DNA from: Gordius sp. MW1
Taxonomy: Eukaryota; Nematomorpha; Gordioida; Gordea; Gordiidae
NCBI GenBank assembly: GCA_964036665.1
Contig: OZ038529.1
Span: forward strand, 16,562,060-16,626,059
Reading direction: 5' to 3'
DNA length: 64,000 bases
This document shows positions 1 through 10,044 of this stretch, piece after piece. Every line of letters starts with the position of its first letter. The stretch's first letter is position 1. The notes under the pieces are model-generated. The model had not been told where the DNA came from, did not search any database, and worked only from the letters and a program-made list of their open reading frames with translations. The translations under genes were made by a program, and so were the position numbers.

Positions 1-965
1 ATACAACAAACTAATCGCAAAAATAAAACGTTGTCTTTTGTCAAAATGATAGTTCTCGCAGCTTAAAACCTCTTTTCGGAAGTCAATCGAGGATAATAGG
101 ATTCTCAAATTGGCTTACTTTTATATATCATGCTCTTTCACATAGAATCGAAAAAAATAAATATTTTTACCTCAAAATTTTTCACATATTTTTCTTTGAA
201 CCGTATTCATCCGATGAAAGTTGTCGTTTTCAGATGTGGTTTCCATGATAAAAAGTAAAAATTTATCAGAATCAGAAAACTATTACTTTGATATCATGAT
301 CGCATAATGCATTTTTGAAAAATTAAGCACTCACGTTGCGATACAACCAACTAATCGCAACAATAAAACGTTGTGTTTTGTCAAAATGATAGTTCTCGCA
401 GCTTAAAACCTCTTTTCGGAAGTCAATCGAGGATAATAGGATTCTCAAATTGGCTTACTTTTATATATTTTTTCATGCTCTTTCACATAGAATCGAAAAA
501 AATAAATATTTTTACCTCAAAATTTTTCACATATTTTTCTTTCAACCGTATGCATCCGATGAAAGTTGTAGTTTTCAGACGTGGTTTCCATGATAAAAAG
601 TAAAAATTTATCAGAATCAGAAAACTATTACTTTGAAATCATGATCGCATAATGCATTTTTGAAAAATTAAGCACTCACGTTGCGATACAACAAACTAAT
701 CGCAACAATAAAAGGTTGTCTTTTGTCAAAATGATAGCTCTCGCAGCTTAAAACCTCTTTGCGGAAGTCAATCGAGGATAATAGGATTCTCAGATTGGCT
801 TACTTTTATATATTTTTTTACGCTCTTTCACATAGAATCGAAAAAAATAAATATTTTTACCTCAAAATTTTTCACATATTTTTCTTTGGACCGTTTTTAT
901 CCGATTAAAGTTGTCGTTTTCAGACGTAGTTTCTATGATCCCAAGTAATAATTTATCAGTATCTG
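1..965 (+). repeat. 343-bp satellite array, leftmost stretch
   Basis: About 2.8 head-to-tail satellite monomers. Each carries the same landmarks in order: the dyad GTTGCGAT...ATCGCAAC, 'aaaacgttgtcttttgtc', 'cttaaaacctctttt', 'attctcaaattggcttac', 'catgctctttcacatag', an A/T-tract block, 'cgtattcatccgatgaaag' and 'gttttcagacgtggttt'. The first monomer has a shortened T tract before 'catgctc' (near 128), so length varies slightly. The last monomer is the 'tttggaccg' variant, also present near 3130, and is cut by LTR element 1 after atctg (961-965). No gene is supported. Confidence 0.95.
961..965 (+). other. Left target-site duplication of element 1 (atctg)
   Basis: The satellite reads 'ttatcagt atctg' up to the element. 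The same five bases resume the satellite at 2867. Uninterrupted monomers of this variant (near 3205) read 'cagtatctgaaaac', which confirms the junction. Confidence 0.9.
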
Positions 966-1431
966 TGTGGTATATCTATTCCCCCCCCTCGCTTACTTCT
1001 AATTTTATGACTTCTTTTACTTTTGGAAATGTGCCAAGTGGTTTATTCTTAAATTTAAATGTCAAGGTTAGTTACCGGTTTATTACCCTACTATGAATTA
1101 GCCTTCAGATGTTATAATCATGATGAATTCGCTATTTGTTAGTTATTGTTATTTGCGCCGCTTATCATTATTGTACCAGTACGCTGATCGTTGTTGTTAC
1201 CGATGCGCTGATCATTATTGTTTTACCACCGCGCTTGTGCGCTATCATTTTTATTTGTTTATTGTCAGCAGTCATAATAATTTTTGAAGTTGAATAAATT
1301 TATGCGAAAGATGTAGTTGTACGAAAAATAAAACTGATTGATATTCGCGGTAGTTCTAGAAAATAAGTACATTTAGCTAGAAGTTTAAATAAATATTTTT
1401 AAAGCGTATTTGCATTCCTTCAAATACGAAA
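966..1431 (+). repeat. 5' LTR of element 1
   Basis: 466 bp starting TGTGGTATATCT, with an 8-C run soon after the start. It contains a cluster of 'gcgctgatcattattg'-like short repeats around 1150-1250, and is matched base for base by 2402-2866 apart from about seven substitutions (for example 'gatgaattcgc' against 'gatgatatcgc') and one C. The 3' boundary is set by matching length with the other LTR, whose end is fixed by the target duplication. Confidence 0.88.
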
Positions 1432-1432
1432 T

Positions 1433-1446
1433 TGGTGTCAGAACAA
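1433..1446 (+). promoter_or_regulatory. Candidate primer-binding site of element 1
   Basis: TGGTGTCAGAAC begins two bases after the 5' LTR. TGG is the complement of the tRNA CCA end, and the following bases would pair with an acceptor ending ...TCTGACA, somewhat like tRNA-Leu. The tRNA assignment is inference. Confidence 0.55.
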
Positions 1447-1770
1447 AATACTAAAGCCGCGCCCGCAATAGAAATTCCAATATCCTGATTCCGGTGGCAA
1501 GACAAAAGGAAAATATATTCCCACTAATTATTCGAGCAACTAACTAACAACAGAACGATCGTCTTAAAAGGAAAGTTAATCATGTTCAGAAAATGAAATA
1601 TATTCTGGGAATTAATATTCTTTCTTAGCAAATATTCAATGAAGTGATTCTAAAGCAACATATGGGAATTCTTAAAATCAAAATTCGTAATGTCTGGTAA
1701 AATTGATTTCAAACCCACTGAAAACAAATGATTTAAAAAGAAGCCTAGTTTTTTATTGTGCCACTTTCTT

Positions 1771-1888
1771 TAATATTATTTTAAGATAGTTTACTTGAAT
1801 GATTCACATATATTAATTGTATGACGATTATATTGTTAGTAATCAATATTAAACCAAAACCCCGCGCGTTTCTTTGAATAGTATTTGG
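1771..1888 (+). repeat. Interior segment shared with LTR element 2
   Basis: This block aligns with 50341-50464. Both contain 'acatatatt', an 'attatattgtt' stretch, 'caatattaaa', a C-rich run and then 'tttctttga.tagtatttg' in the same order. Identity by eye is about three quarters. It shows the two LTR elements share an interior although their LTRs differ. Confidence 0.7.
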
Positions 1889-1914
1889 CTATTTTTGTAA
1901 ATGGAATGGTATTA

Positions 1915-2035
1915 AGATTTTGAAGGAAGGAATGAAGAGGGAAAGGACAATTTTTGTAAAGCGAATTATATTAATATTTGGAAGGAAGGAAACGTCAGAA
2001 AATTTTTTTGAAGGAAGGAATTGACGGAGATTTTT
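1915..2035 (+). repeat. Purine-rich degenerate repeats inside element 1
   Basis: Repeated 'ggaaggaa' motifs at about 1923, 1981 and 2010, with 'tttttgtaaa' and 'attaatattt'-type links between them. The strand is strongly purine-biased. It looks like simple-sequence expansion with no coding sense. Confidence 0.6.
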
Positions 2036-2062
2036 TGGTTAGCAATTGTACTACTAGACCGG

Positions 2063-2205
2063 CTCATAGAGTCAACCTCGGGTTTATAAGGCTCTGAACT
2101 CATTGAGTCATCCTTGGTTTATAAGGCACTGAACTCAGATAATGAGTCAACCTTGGTTTTTGGGGCACTGAACTCAGTCAATGAGTCATCCTCGGTTATG
2201 AGGAA
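2063..2205 (+). repeat. Four-unit ~36-39 bp minisatellite in element 1
   Basis: Units start at 2063, 2099, 2134 and 2173. Each reads roughly 'ctca..gagtca.cctcggtt' followed by 'tataaggcactgaa'. Unit lengths of 36, 35 and 39 do not hold one reading frame, so this is not a coding repeat. Confidence 0.8.
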
Positions 2206-2230
2206 CAAAATTCTTGAGTGTCGGGAAGTA

Positions 2231-2316
2231 GTGTCAATCAGCGTCAGTATCTAGGTCAATATCAATGTTAATGTCGGTGTCAATGTGAATGTCAAGGTCA
2301 ATGTCGGTGTCAAAAA
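2231..2316 (+). repeat. 'gtcaat' short repeats in element 1
   Basis: A run of six-base units close to gtcaat/gtcggt, about ten in 85 bp, adjoining the longer minisatellite. Together they make the element's 3' interior almost entirely tandem repeats. Confidence 0.65.
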
Positions 2317-2386
2317 GTCGAAGTCTTAATACCTCCGTTGGCGGCTTTAACCCTCACGAGTGATCCGCAGAGGTAGATTTGTTTTT

Positions 2387-2401
2387 GGGAAAAGGGGTAG
2401 G
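2387..2401 (+). promoter_or_regulatory. Polypurine tract of element 1
   Basis: 'gggaaaaggggtagg' ends exactly where the 3' LTR begins (TGTGG at 2402). This is the position expected for the plus-strand primer of reverse transcription. Confidence 0.75.
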
Positions 2402-2866
2402 TGTGGTATATCTATTCCCCCCCTCGCTTACTTCTAATTTTATGACTTCTTTTACTTTTGGAAATGTGCCAAGTGGTTTATTCTTAAATTTAAATGTCAA
2501 GGTTAGTTACCGGTTTATTACCCTACTATGAATTAGCCTTCAGATGTTATAATCATGATGATATCGCTATTTGTTAGTTATTGTTATTTGCGCCGCTTAT
2601 CATTATTGTACCAGTGCGCTGATCGTTGTTGTTACCGATGCGCTGATCATTATTGTTTTACCATCGCGCTTGTGCGCTATCATTTTTATTTGTTTATCGT
2701 CAGCAGTCATAATAATTTTTGAAGTTGAATAAATTTATGCGAAAGATGTAGTTGTACGAAAAATAAAACTGATTGATATTCGCGGTAGTTCTAGAAAATA
2801 AATACATTTAGCTAGAAGTTTAAATAAATATTTTTAAAGCGTATTTGCATTCCTTCAAATACAAAA
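2402..2866 (+). repeat. 3' LTR of element 1
   Basis: 465 bp, starting TGTGGTATATCT after the polypurine tract and ending 'aaatacaaaa' before the right target duplication atctg (2867-2871). It has seven Cs where the 5' LTR has eight. Confidence 0.88.
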
Positions 2867-4600
2867 ATCTGAAAACTATTACTTTGAAACCATGATCGCA
2901 TAGAGCCATTTTCAAAAATTAAGTATCACGTTGCGATTCAACAAACTAATCGCAACAATAAAAGGTTGTCTTTTGTCAAAATGATAGTTCTCGCAGCTTA
3001 AAACCTCTTTGCGGAAGTCAATCGAGGATAATAGGATTCTCAGATTGGCTTATTTTTATATATTTTTTTACGCTCTTTCAGAATCGAAATAAATAAATAT
3101 TTTTACCTCAAAATATTTCACATATTTTTCTTTGGACCGTTTTTATCCGATGAAAGTTGTCGTTTTCAGACGTGGTTTCTATGATCCCAAGTAATAATTT
3201 ATCAGTATCTGAAAACTATTACTTTGAAATCATGATCGCATAGAGCCATTTTCAAAAATTAAGCATCACGTTGCGATACAACAAACTAATCGCAACAATA
3301 AAACGTTGTCTTTTGTCAAATGATAGTTCTCACAGCTTAAAACCTCTTTTCGGAAGTCAATCGAGGATAATAGGATTCTCAAATTGGCTTACTTTTATAT
3401 ATTTTTTCATGCTCTTTCACATAGAATCGAAAAAAATAAATATTTTTACCTTAAAATTTTTCACATATTTTTCTTTCAACCGTATTCATCCGATGAAAGT
3501 TGTCGTTTTCAGACGTGGTTTCTGTGATCCCAAGTAAAAATTTATCAGAATCTAAAAACTATTACTTTGAAATCATAATCGCATAGGGCATTTTTGGAAA
3601 ATTAAGCACTCACGTTGCGATACAACAAACTAATCGCAAAAATAAAACGTTGTCTTTTGTCAAAATGATAGTTCTCGCAGCTTAAAACCTCTTTTCGGAA
3701 GTCAATCGAGGATAATAGGATTCTCAAATTGGCTTACTTTTATATATTTTTTCAAGCTCTTTCACATAGAATCGAAAATAATAAATATTTTTACCTCAAA
3801 ATTTTTAACATATTTTTCTTTGAACCGTATTCATCCGATGAAAGTTGTCGTTTTCAGACGTGGTTTCTATGATCCCAAGTAAAAATTTATCAGAATCTAA
3901 AATTATTTATTTGAAATCATAATCGCATAGAGCAGTTTTCAAAAATTCAGCACTCACGTTGCGATACAACAAACTAATCGCAACAATAAAACGTTGTCTT
4001 TTGTCAAAATGATAGTTCTCGCAGCTTAAAACCTCTTTTCGGAAGTCAATCGAAGATAATAGATTCTCAAATTGGCTTACTTTTATATATTTTTTTATGC
4101 TCTTTCACATAGAATCAAAAAAAAAAATATTTTTACCTCGAAATTTTTCACATCTTTTTCTTTGAACCGTATTCATCCGATGAAAGTTGTCGTTTTCAGA
4201 CGTGTTCGATGATAAAAAGTAAAAATTTATCAGAATCTAAAACTATTACTTTGAAATCATAATCGCATAGAGCAGTTTTCAAAAATTCAGCACTCACGTT
4301 GCGATACAACAAACTAATCGCAACAATAAAACGTTGTCTTTTGTCAAACTGATAGTTCTCGCAGCTTAAAACCTCTTTTCGGAAGTCAATCGAGGATAAT
4401 AGGATTCTCAAATGGCTTACTTTTATATATTTTTTCATGCTCTTTCACATAGAATCGAAAAAAATAAATATTTTTACCTCAAAAATTTTCACATATTTTC
4501 CTTTGAACCGTATTCATCCGATGAAAGTTGTCGTTTTCAGACGTGGTTTCGATGATAAAAAATAAAAATTTATCAGAATCAGAAAACTATTACTTTAAAA
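2867..4600 (+). repeat. 343-bp satellite array, ~5 monomers
   Basis: Starts with the right target duplication of element 1 and the same 'tttggaccg' monomer variant seen on its left. From about 3600 to the next insert it matches 7116-8116 at a 3,516-bp offset. The stretch ends with ctttaaaa (4593-4600), the left copy of the 8-bp duplication flanking the first inverted-repeat element. No gene. Confidence 0.95.
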
Positions 4601-5045
4601 CATAGACTAGATAGACTGCTCATCAACGCACAAAATGTGTACCCTTTTTTACACCATTTTGAAACGAGGATTGTAACGTTGTGAGCATATAGAAATTAGT
4701 AATTTTCGCAAATAAAATAATTTTAAAAAGGTAAATAAAAAAATATTAAAGTGGGTAGATATCAAAAACAGCATTTTAAAATAAATATCATTTAAAAAAT
4801 ACATAAAAATTACAAATGTAAAAACTGCTATTAAAGTTTGTTTAATAATATAGTGCCAACAATATTTTGTATAATATTAATTTATTGACGTTTTTTTAAT
4901 TTATAAACTAATGAGGAAGGTAAATTGACTGTTATAAGGCAAAATTACAGGTTAAAATACACCAAATACACTCTTCAAAATGGAGGAAAATTAGACACAG
5001 AATTACCCATATTGAACATATGGCATGAGCAGTCTATGGTCTAAG
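3600..5045 (+). repeat. Higher-order repeat, 3,516-bp offset, copy a
   Basis: Four-plus satellite monomers and the inverted-repeat element, repeated at 7116-8561. Private variants shared by both copies include 'ttttttcaagctctttc', 'cgaaaataataaat', 'aaaattatttattt', 'cagacgtgttcgat' and 'tctcaaatggctta'. The left edge is approximate. Confidence 0.85.
4601..5045. mobile_element. Inverted-repeat (MITE-like) element, copy 1
   Basis: 445 bp, ~75% A+T, no coding frame. The left end is CATAGACTAGATAGACTGCTCAT; the right end reads, on the other strand, CTTAGACCATAGACTGCTCAT, so ~21 bp of terminal inverted repeat differ by a two-base gap and two substitutions. The satellite bases ctttaaaa are present on both sides (4593-4600 and 5046-5053), an 8-bp target duplication. 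That suggests a hAT- or P-type non-autonomous element; because the site contains TTAA, a piggyBac-like 4-bp duplication is the alternative, less likely since all eight bases match. Copy 1 differs from copies 2-4 at one base ('tttacaccattt' for 'tttccaccattt'). Confidence 0.85.
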
Positions 5046-8000
5046 CTTTAAAATCATGATCGCATAGTGCATTTTTGAAAAATTAAGCACTCACGTTGCG
5101 ATACAACAAACTAATCGCAACAATAAAACGTTGTCTTTTGTCAAAATGATAGTTCTCGCAGCTTAAAACCTCTTTTCGGAAGTCAATCGAGGATAATAGG
5201 ATTCTCAAATTGGCTTACTTTTATATATTTTTTCATGCTCTTTCACATAGAATCGAAAAAAATAAATATTTTTACCTCAAAATTTTTCACATATTTTTGT
5301 TTGAACCGTATTCATCCGATGAAAGATGTCGTTTTCAGACGTGGTTTCTATGATCCCAAGTAAAAATTTATCAGAATCTGAAAACTATTACTTTGAAATC
5401 ATGATCGCATCGAGCCATTTTCAAAAATTAAGCACTCACGTTGCGATACAACAAACTAATCGCAACAATAAAACGTTGTCTTTTGTCAAAATGATAGTTC
5501 TCGCAGCTTAAAACCTCTTTTCGGAAGTCAATCGAAGATAATAGGATTCTCAAATTGGCTTACTTTTATATATTTTTTTATGCTCTTTCACATAGAGACG
5601 AAAAAAATTAATATTTTTACCTCGAAATTTTTCACATATTTTTCTTTGAACCGTATTCATCCGATGAAAGTTGTCGTTTTCAGACGTGGTTCCGATGATA
5701 AAAAGTAAAAATTTATCAGAATCAGAAAACTATTACTTTAAAATCATGATCGCATAGTGCATTTTTGAAAAATTAAGCACTCACGTTGCGATACAACAAA
5801 CTAATGGCAACAATAAAACGTTGTCTTTTGTCAAAATGATAGTTCTCGCAGCTTAAAACCTCTTTTCGGAAGTCAATCGAGGATAATAGGATTCTCAAAT
5901 AGGCTTACTTTTATATACTTTTTCATGCTCTTTCACATAGAATTTAAAAAAATAAATATTTTTAAATCAAAATTTTTCACATATTTTTCTTTGAACCGTA
6001 TTCATCCGATGAAAGTTGTCGTTTTCAGACGTGGTTTCTATGATCCCAAGTAAAAATTTATCAGAATCTGAAAACTATTACTTTCAAATCATGATCGCAT
6101 AGAGCCATTTTCAAAAAGTAAGCACTCACGTTGCGATACAACAAACTAATCGTAACAATAAAACGTTGTCTTTTGTCAACATGATAGTTCTAGCAGCTTA
6201 AAACCTCTTTTCGGAATTAAATCGAGGATAATAGGATTCTCAAATTGGCTTACTTTTATATATTTTTTCATGCTCTTTCACATAGAATCGAAAAAAATAA
6301 ATATTTTTACCTCAAAATTTTTAACATATTTTTCTTTCAACCGTTTCGATGATAAAAAGTAAAAATTTATCAGAATCAGAAAACTATTACTTTAAAATCA
6401 TGATCGCATAGTGCATTTTTGAAAAATTAAGCACTCACGTTGCGATACAACAAACTAATCGCAACAATAAAACGTTGTCTTTTGTCAAAATGATAGTTCT
6501 CGCAGCTTAAAACCTCTTTTCGGAAGTCAATCGAGGATAATAGGATTCTCAAATTGGCTTACTTTTATATATTTTTTCATGCTCTTTCACATAGAATCGA
6601 AAAAAATAAATATTTTTACCTCAAAATTTTTCACATATTTTTGTTTGAACCGTATTCATCCGATGAAAGATGTCGTTTTCAGACGTGGTTTCTATGATCC
6701 CAAGTAAAAATTTATCAGAATCTGAAAACTATTACTTTGAAATCATGATCGCATCGAGCCATTTTCAAAAATTAAGCACTCACGTTGCGATACAACAAAC
6801 TAATCGCAACAATAAAACGTTGTCTTTTGTCAAAATGATAGTTCTCGCAGCTTAAAACCTCTTTTCGGAAGTCAATCGAAGATAATAGGATTCTCAAATT
6901 GGCTTACTTTTATATATTTTTTTATGCTCTTTCACATAGAATCGAAAAAAATTAATATTTTTACCTCGAAATTTTTCACATATTTTTCTTTGAACCGTAT
7001 TCATCCGATGAAAGTTGTCGTTTTCAGACGTGGTTCCGATGATAAAAAGTAAAAATTTATCAGAATCAGAAAACTATTACTTTAAAATCATGATCGCATA
7101 GTGCATTTTTGAAAAATTAAGCACTCACGTTGCGATACAACAAACTAATCGCAACAATAAAACGTTGTCTTTTGTCAAAATGATAGTTCTCGCAGCTTAA
7201 AACCTCTTTTCGGAAGTCAATCGAGGATAATAGGATTCTCAAATTGGCTTACTTTTATATATTTTTTCAAGCTCTTTCACATAGAATCGAAAATAATAAA
7301 TATTTTTACCTCAAAATTTTTAACATATTTTTCTTTGAACCGTATTCATCCGATGAAAGTTGTCGTTTTCAGACGTGGTTTCTATGATCCCAAGTAAAAA
7401 TTTATCAGAATCTAAAATTATTTATTTGAAATCATAATCGCATAGAGCAGTTTTCAAAAATTCAGCACTCACGTTGCGATACAACAAACTAATCGCAACA
7501 ATAAAACGTTGTCTTTTGTCAAAATGATAGTTCTCGCAGCTTAAAACCTCTTTTTGGAAGTCAATCGAAGATAATAGATTCTCAAATTGGCTTACTTTTA
7601 TATATTTTTTTATGCTCTTTCACATAGAATCAAAAAAAAAAAATATTTTTACCTCGAAATTTTTCACATCTTTTTCTTTGAACCGTATTCATCCGATGAA
7701 AGTTGTCGTTTTCAGACGTGTTCGATGATAAAAAGTAAAAATTTATCAGAATCTAAAACTATTACTTTGAAATCATAATCGCATAGAGCAGTTTTCAAAA
7801 ATTCAGCACTCACGTTGCGATACAACAAACTAATCGCAACAATAAAACGTTGTCTTTTGTCAAACTGATAGTTCTCGCAGCTTAAAACCTCTTTTCGGAA
7901 GTCAATCGAGGATAATAGGATTCTCAAATGGCTTACTTTTATATATTTTTTCATGCTCTTTCACATAGAATCGAAAAAAATAAATATTTTTACCTCAAAA

Positions 8001-8116
8001 ATTTTCACATATTTTCCTTTGAACCGTATTCATCCGATGAAAGTTGTCGTTTTCAGACGTGGTTTCGATGATAAAAAATAAAAATTTATCAGAATCAGAA
8101 AACTATTACTTTAAAA
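5046..8116 (+). repeat. 343-bp satellite array, ~9 monomers
   Basis: Monomers of types A and B alternate. One is the short form lacking 36 bp ('ttcaaccgtttcgatg' at 6337-6352). Nearly all of it recurs at 10045-13115 with a 4,999-bp offset. Distinctive shared changes include 'cacatatttttgtttg', 'gaaagatgtcg' and 'gaatttaaaaaaat...tttaaatcaaa'. No gene. Confidence 0.95.
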
Positions 8117-8561
8117 CATAGACTAGATAGACTGCTCATCAACGCACAAAATGTGTACCCTTTTTTCCACCATTTTGAAACGAGGATTGTAACGTTGTGA
8201 GCATATAGAAATTAGTAATTTTCGCAAATAAAATAATTTTAAAAAGGTAAATAAAAAAATATTAAAGTGGGTAGATATCAAAAACAGCATTTTAAAATAA
8301 ATATCATTTAAAAAATACATAAAAATTACAAATGTAAAAACTGCTATTAAAGTTTGTTTAATAATATAGTGCCAACAATATTTTGTATAATATTAATTTA
8401 TTGACGTTTTTTTAATTTATAAACTAATGAGGAAGGTAAATTGACTGTTATAAGGCAAAATTACAGGTTAAAATACACCAAATACACTCTTCAAAATGGA
8501 GGAAAATTAGACACAGAATTACCCATATTGAACATATGGCATGAGCAGTCTATGGTCTAAG
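7116..8561 (+). repeat. Higher-order repeat, 3,516-bp offset, copy b
   Basis: Matches 3600-5045 at high identity, including the embedded inverted-repeat element. The similarity stops just after the element, where the right-hand satellite monomers differ from those after copy a. Confidence 0.85.
8117..8561. mobile_element. Inverted-repeat (MITE-like) element, copy 2
   Basis: 445 bp, full length, same ends and same ctttaaaa flanks as copy 1. It looks identical to copies 3 and 4. The right-hand satellite monomer is a different variant from that after copy 1, so it marks a rearrangement edge. Confidence 0.87.
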
Positions 8562-9599
8562 CTTTAAAATCATGATCGCATAGTGCATTTTTGAAAAATT
8601 AAGCACTCACGTTGCGATACAACAAACTAATCGCAACAATAAAACGTTGTCTTTTGTCAAAATGATAGTTCTCGCAGCTTAAAACCTCTTTTCGGAAGTC
8701 AATCGAGGATAATAGGATTCTCAAATTGGCTTACTTTTATATATTTTTTCAAGCTCTTTCACATAGAATCGAAAATAATAAATATTTTTACCTCAAAATT
8801 TTTAACATATTTTTCTTTCAACCGTATTCATCCGATGAAAGTTGTCGTTTTCAGACGTGGTTTCTGTGATCCCAAGTAAAAATTTATCAGAATCTAAAAA
8901 CTATTACTTTGAAATCATAATCGCATAGAGCAGTTTTCAAAAATTGAGCAATCACGTTTCGATACAACAAACTAATCGCAACAATTAAACATTGTCTTTT
9001 GTCAAAATAAATAGTTCTGGCAGCTTAAAACCTCTTTTCGGAAGTAAATCGAGGAAATAGGATTCTCTAATTGGCTTACTTTTATATAACATGCTCTTTC
9101 ACATAGAATCGACAAAAATAAATATTTTTACCTCAAAATTTTTCACATATTTTTCTTTCAACCTTATGCATCCGATGAAAGTTGTCGTTTTCAGACGTGG
9201 TTTCGATGATAAAAAGTAAAAATTTATCAGAATCAAAAAACTATTACTTTAAAATCATGATCGCATAGTGCATTTTTGAAAAATTAAGCACTCACGTTGC
9301 GATACAACAAACTAATCGCAACAATAAAACGTTGTCTTTTGACAAAATGATAGTTCTCGCAGCTTAAAACCTCTTTTCGGAAGTCAATCGAGGATAATAG
9401 GATTCTCAAATTGGCTTACTTTTATATATTTTTTCATGCTCTTTCACATAGAATCGATAAAAATAAATATTTTTACCTCAAAAATTTTCACATATTTTCC
9501 TTTGAACCGTATTCATCCGATGAAAGTTGTCGTTTTCAGACGTGGTTTCGATGATAAAAAATAAAAATTTATCAGAATCAGAAAACTATTACTTTAAAA
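8562..9599 (+). repeat. 343-bp satellite array, 3 monomers
   Basis: A short trimer between two copies of the inverted-repeat element. It holds variants such as 'tttctgtgatccc', 'gttctggcagc' and 'tttatataacatgctc'. It lies inside the 4,999-bp unit but outside the duplicated core, so it probably marks the recombination join. Confidence 0.93.
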
Positions 9600-10044
9600 C
9601 ATAGACTAGATAGACTGCTCATCAACGCACAAAATGTGTACCCTTTTTTCCACCATTTTGAAACGAGGATTGTAACGTTGTGAGCATATAGAAATTAGTA
9701 ATTTTCGCAAATAAAATAATTTTAAAAAGGTAAATAAAAAAATATTAAAGTGGGTAGATATCAAAAACAGCATTTTAAAATAAATATCATTTAAAAAATA
9801 CATAAAAATTACAAATGTAAAAACTGCTATTAAAGTTTGTTTAATAATATAGTGCCAACAATATTTTGTATAATATTAATTTATTGACGTTTTTTTAATT
9901 TATAAACTAATGAGGAAGGTAAATTGACTGTTATAAGGCAAAATTACAGGTTAAAATACACCAAATACACTCTTCAAAATGGAGGAAAATTAGACACAGA
10001 ATTACCCATATTGAACATATGGCATGAGCAGTCTATGGTCTAAG
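9600..10044. mobile_element. Inverted-repeat (MITE-like) element, copy 3
   Basis: 445 bp, full length, flanked by ctttaaaa on both sides. Exactly 4,999 bp to the right of copy 1, with the same right-hand monomer variant ('tttgtttgaacc', 'gaaagatgtcg'). Confidence 0.87.

Larger units (their letters stand above)
966..2866 (+). mobile_element. Non-autonomous LTR retrotransposon (element 1), 1.9 kb, inserted in satellite
   Basis: Two direct repeats of 466 and 465 bp that both begin TGTGGTATATCT bound a ~970-bp interior. The host satellite is duplicated at both ends as atctg, a 5-bp target duplication. A primer-binding-site candidate follows the left LTR and a polypurine tract touches the right LTR, which fixes the orientation as plus. 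The interior has no reading frame of useful length and no recognisable gag, protease, reverse transcriptase or integrase, so movement would need enzymes from another element. The LTRs differ at about seven positions plus one C in a C run (~1.5%), so the insertion is fairly recent but not fresh. A 5-bp duplication fits Ty3/Gypsy or Bel-Pao relatives; the sequence does not decide between them. The ends are TG...AA rather than TG...CA. Confidence 0.88.
4450..8561 (+). repeat. 4,999-bp higher-order repeat, copy a
   Basis: About 4.1 kb matches 9449-13560 with a constant 4,999-bp shift and only scattered substitutions. The block contains inverted-repeat copies 1 and 2. Left edge approximate: upstream of about 4450 the two copies differ ('gtcaaactgatag' against 'gacaaaatgatag'). 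Confidence 0.9.

Noticed and set aside
4593-5053. piggyBac-type TTAA insertion
   Set aside because: TTAA lies inside the duplicated site, but all eight bases ctttaaaa are repeated on both sides and the inverted repeats begin right after them, so an 8-bp duplication is the better reading. Kept as an alternative only.
5326-5511. 61-codon plus-strand frame repeated at 6670, 10325, 11669, 18284, 23457 and 31648
   Set aside because: Created by the 'gaaagatgtcg' variant, which supplies an ATG. It is copied with the higher-order repeats and has no coding signature.
8123-8320. 65-69-codon minus-strand frame inside the inverted-repeat element
   Set aside because: F/L/I/K-rich, as expected from A+T-rich DNA. 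It is too short for a transposase and shows no catalytic motif.
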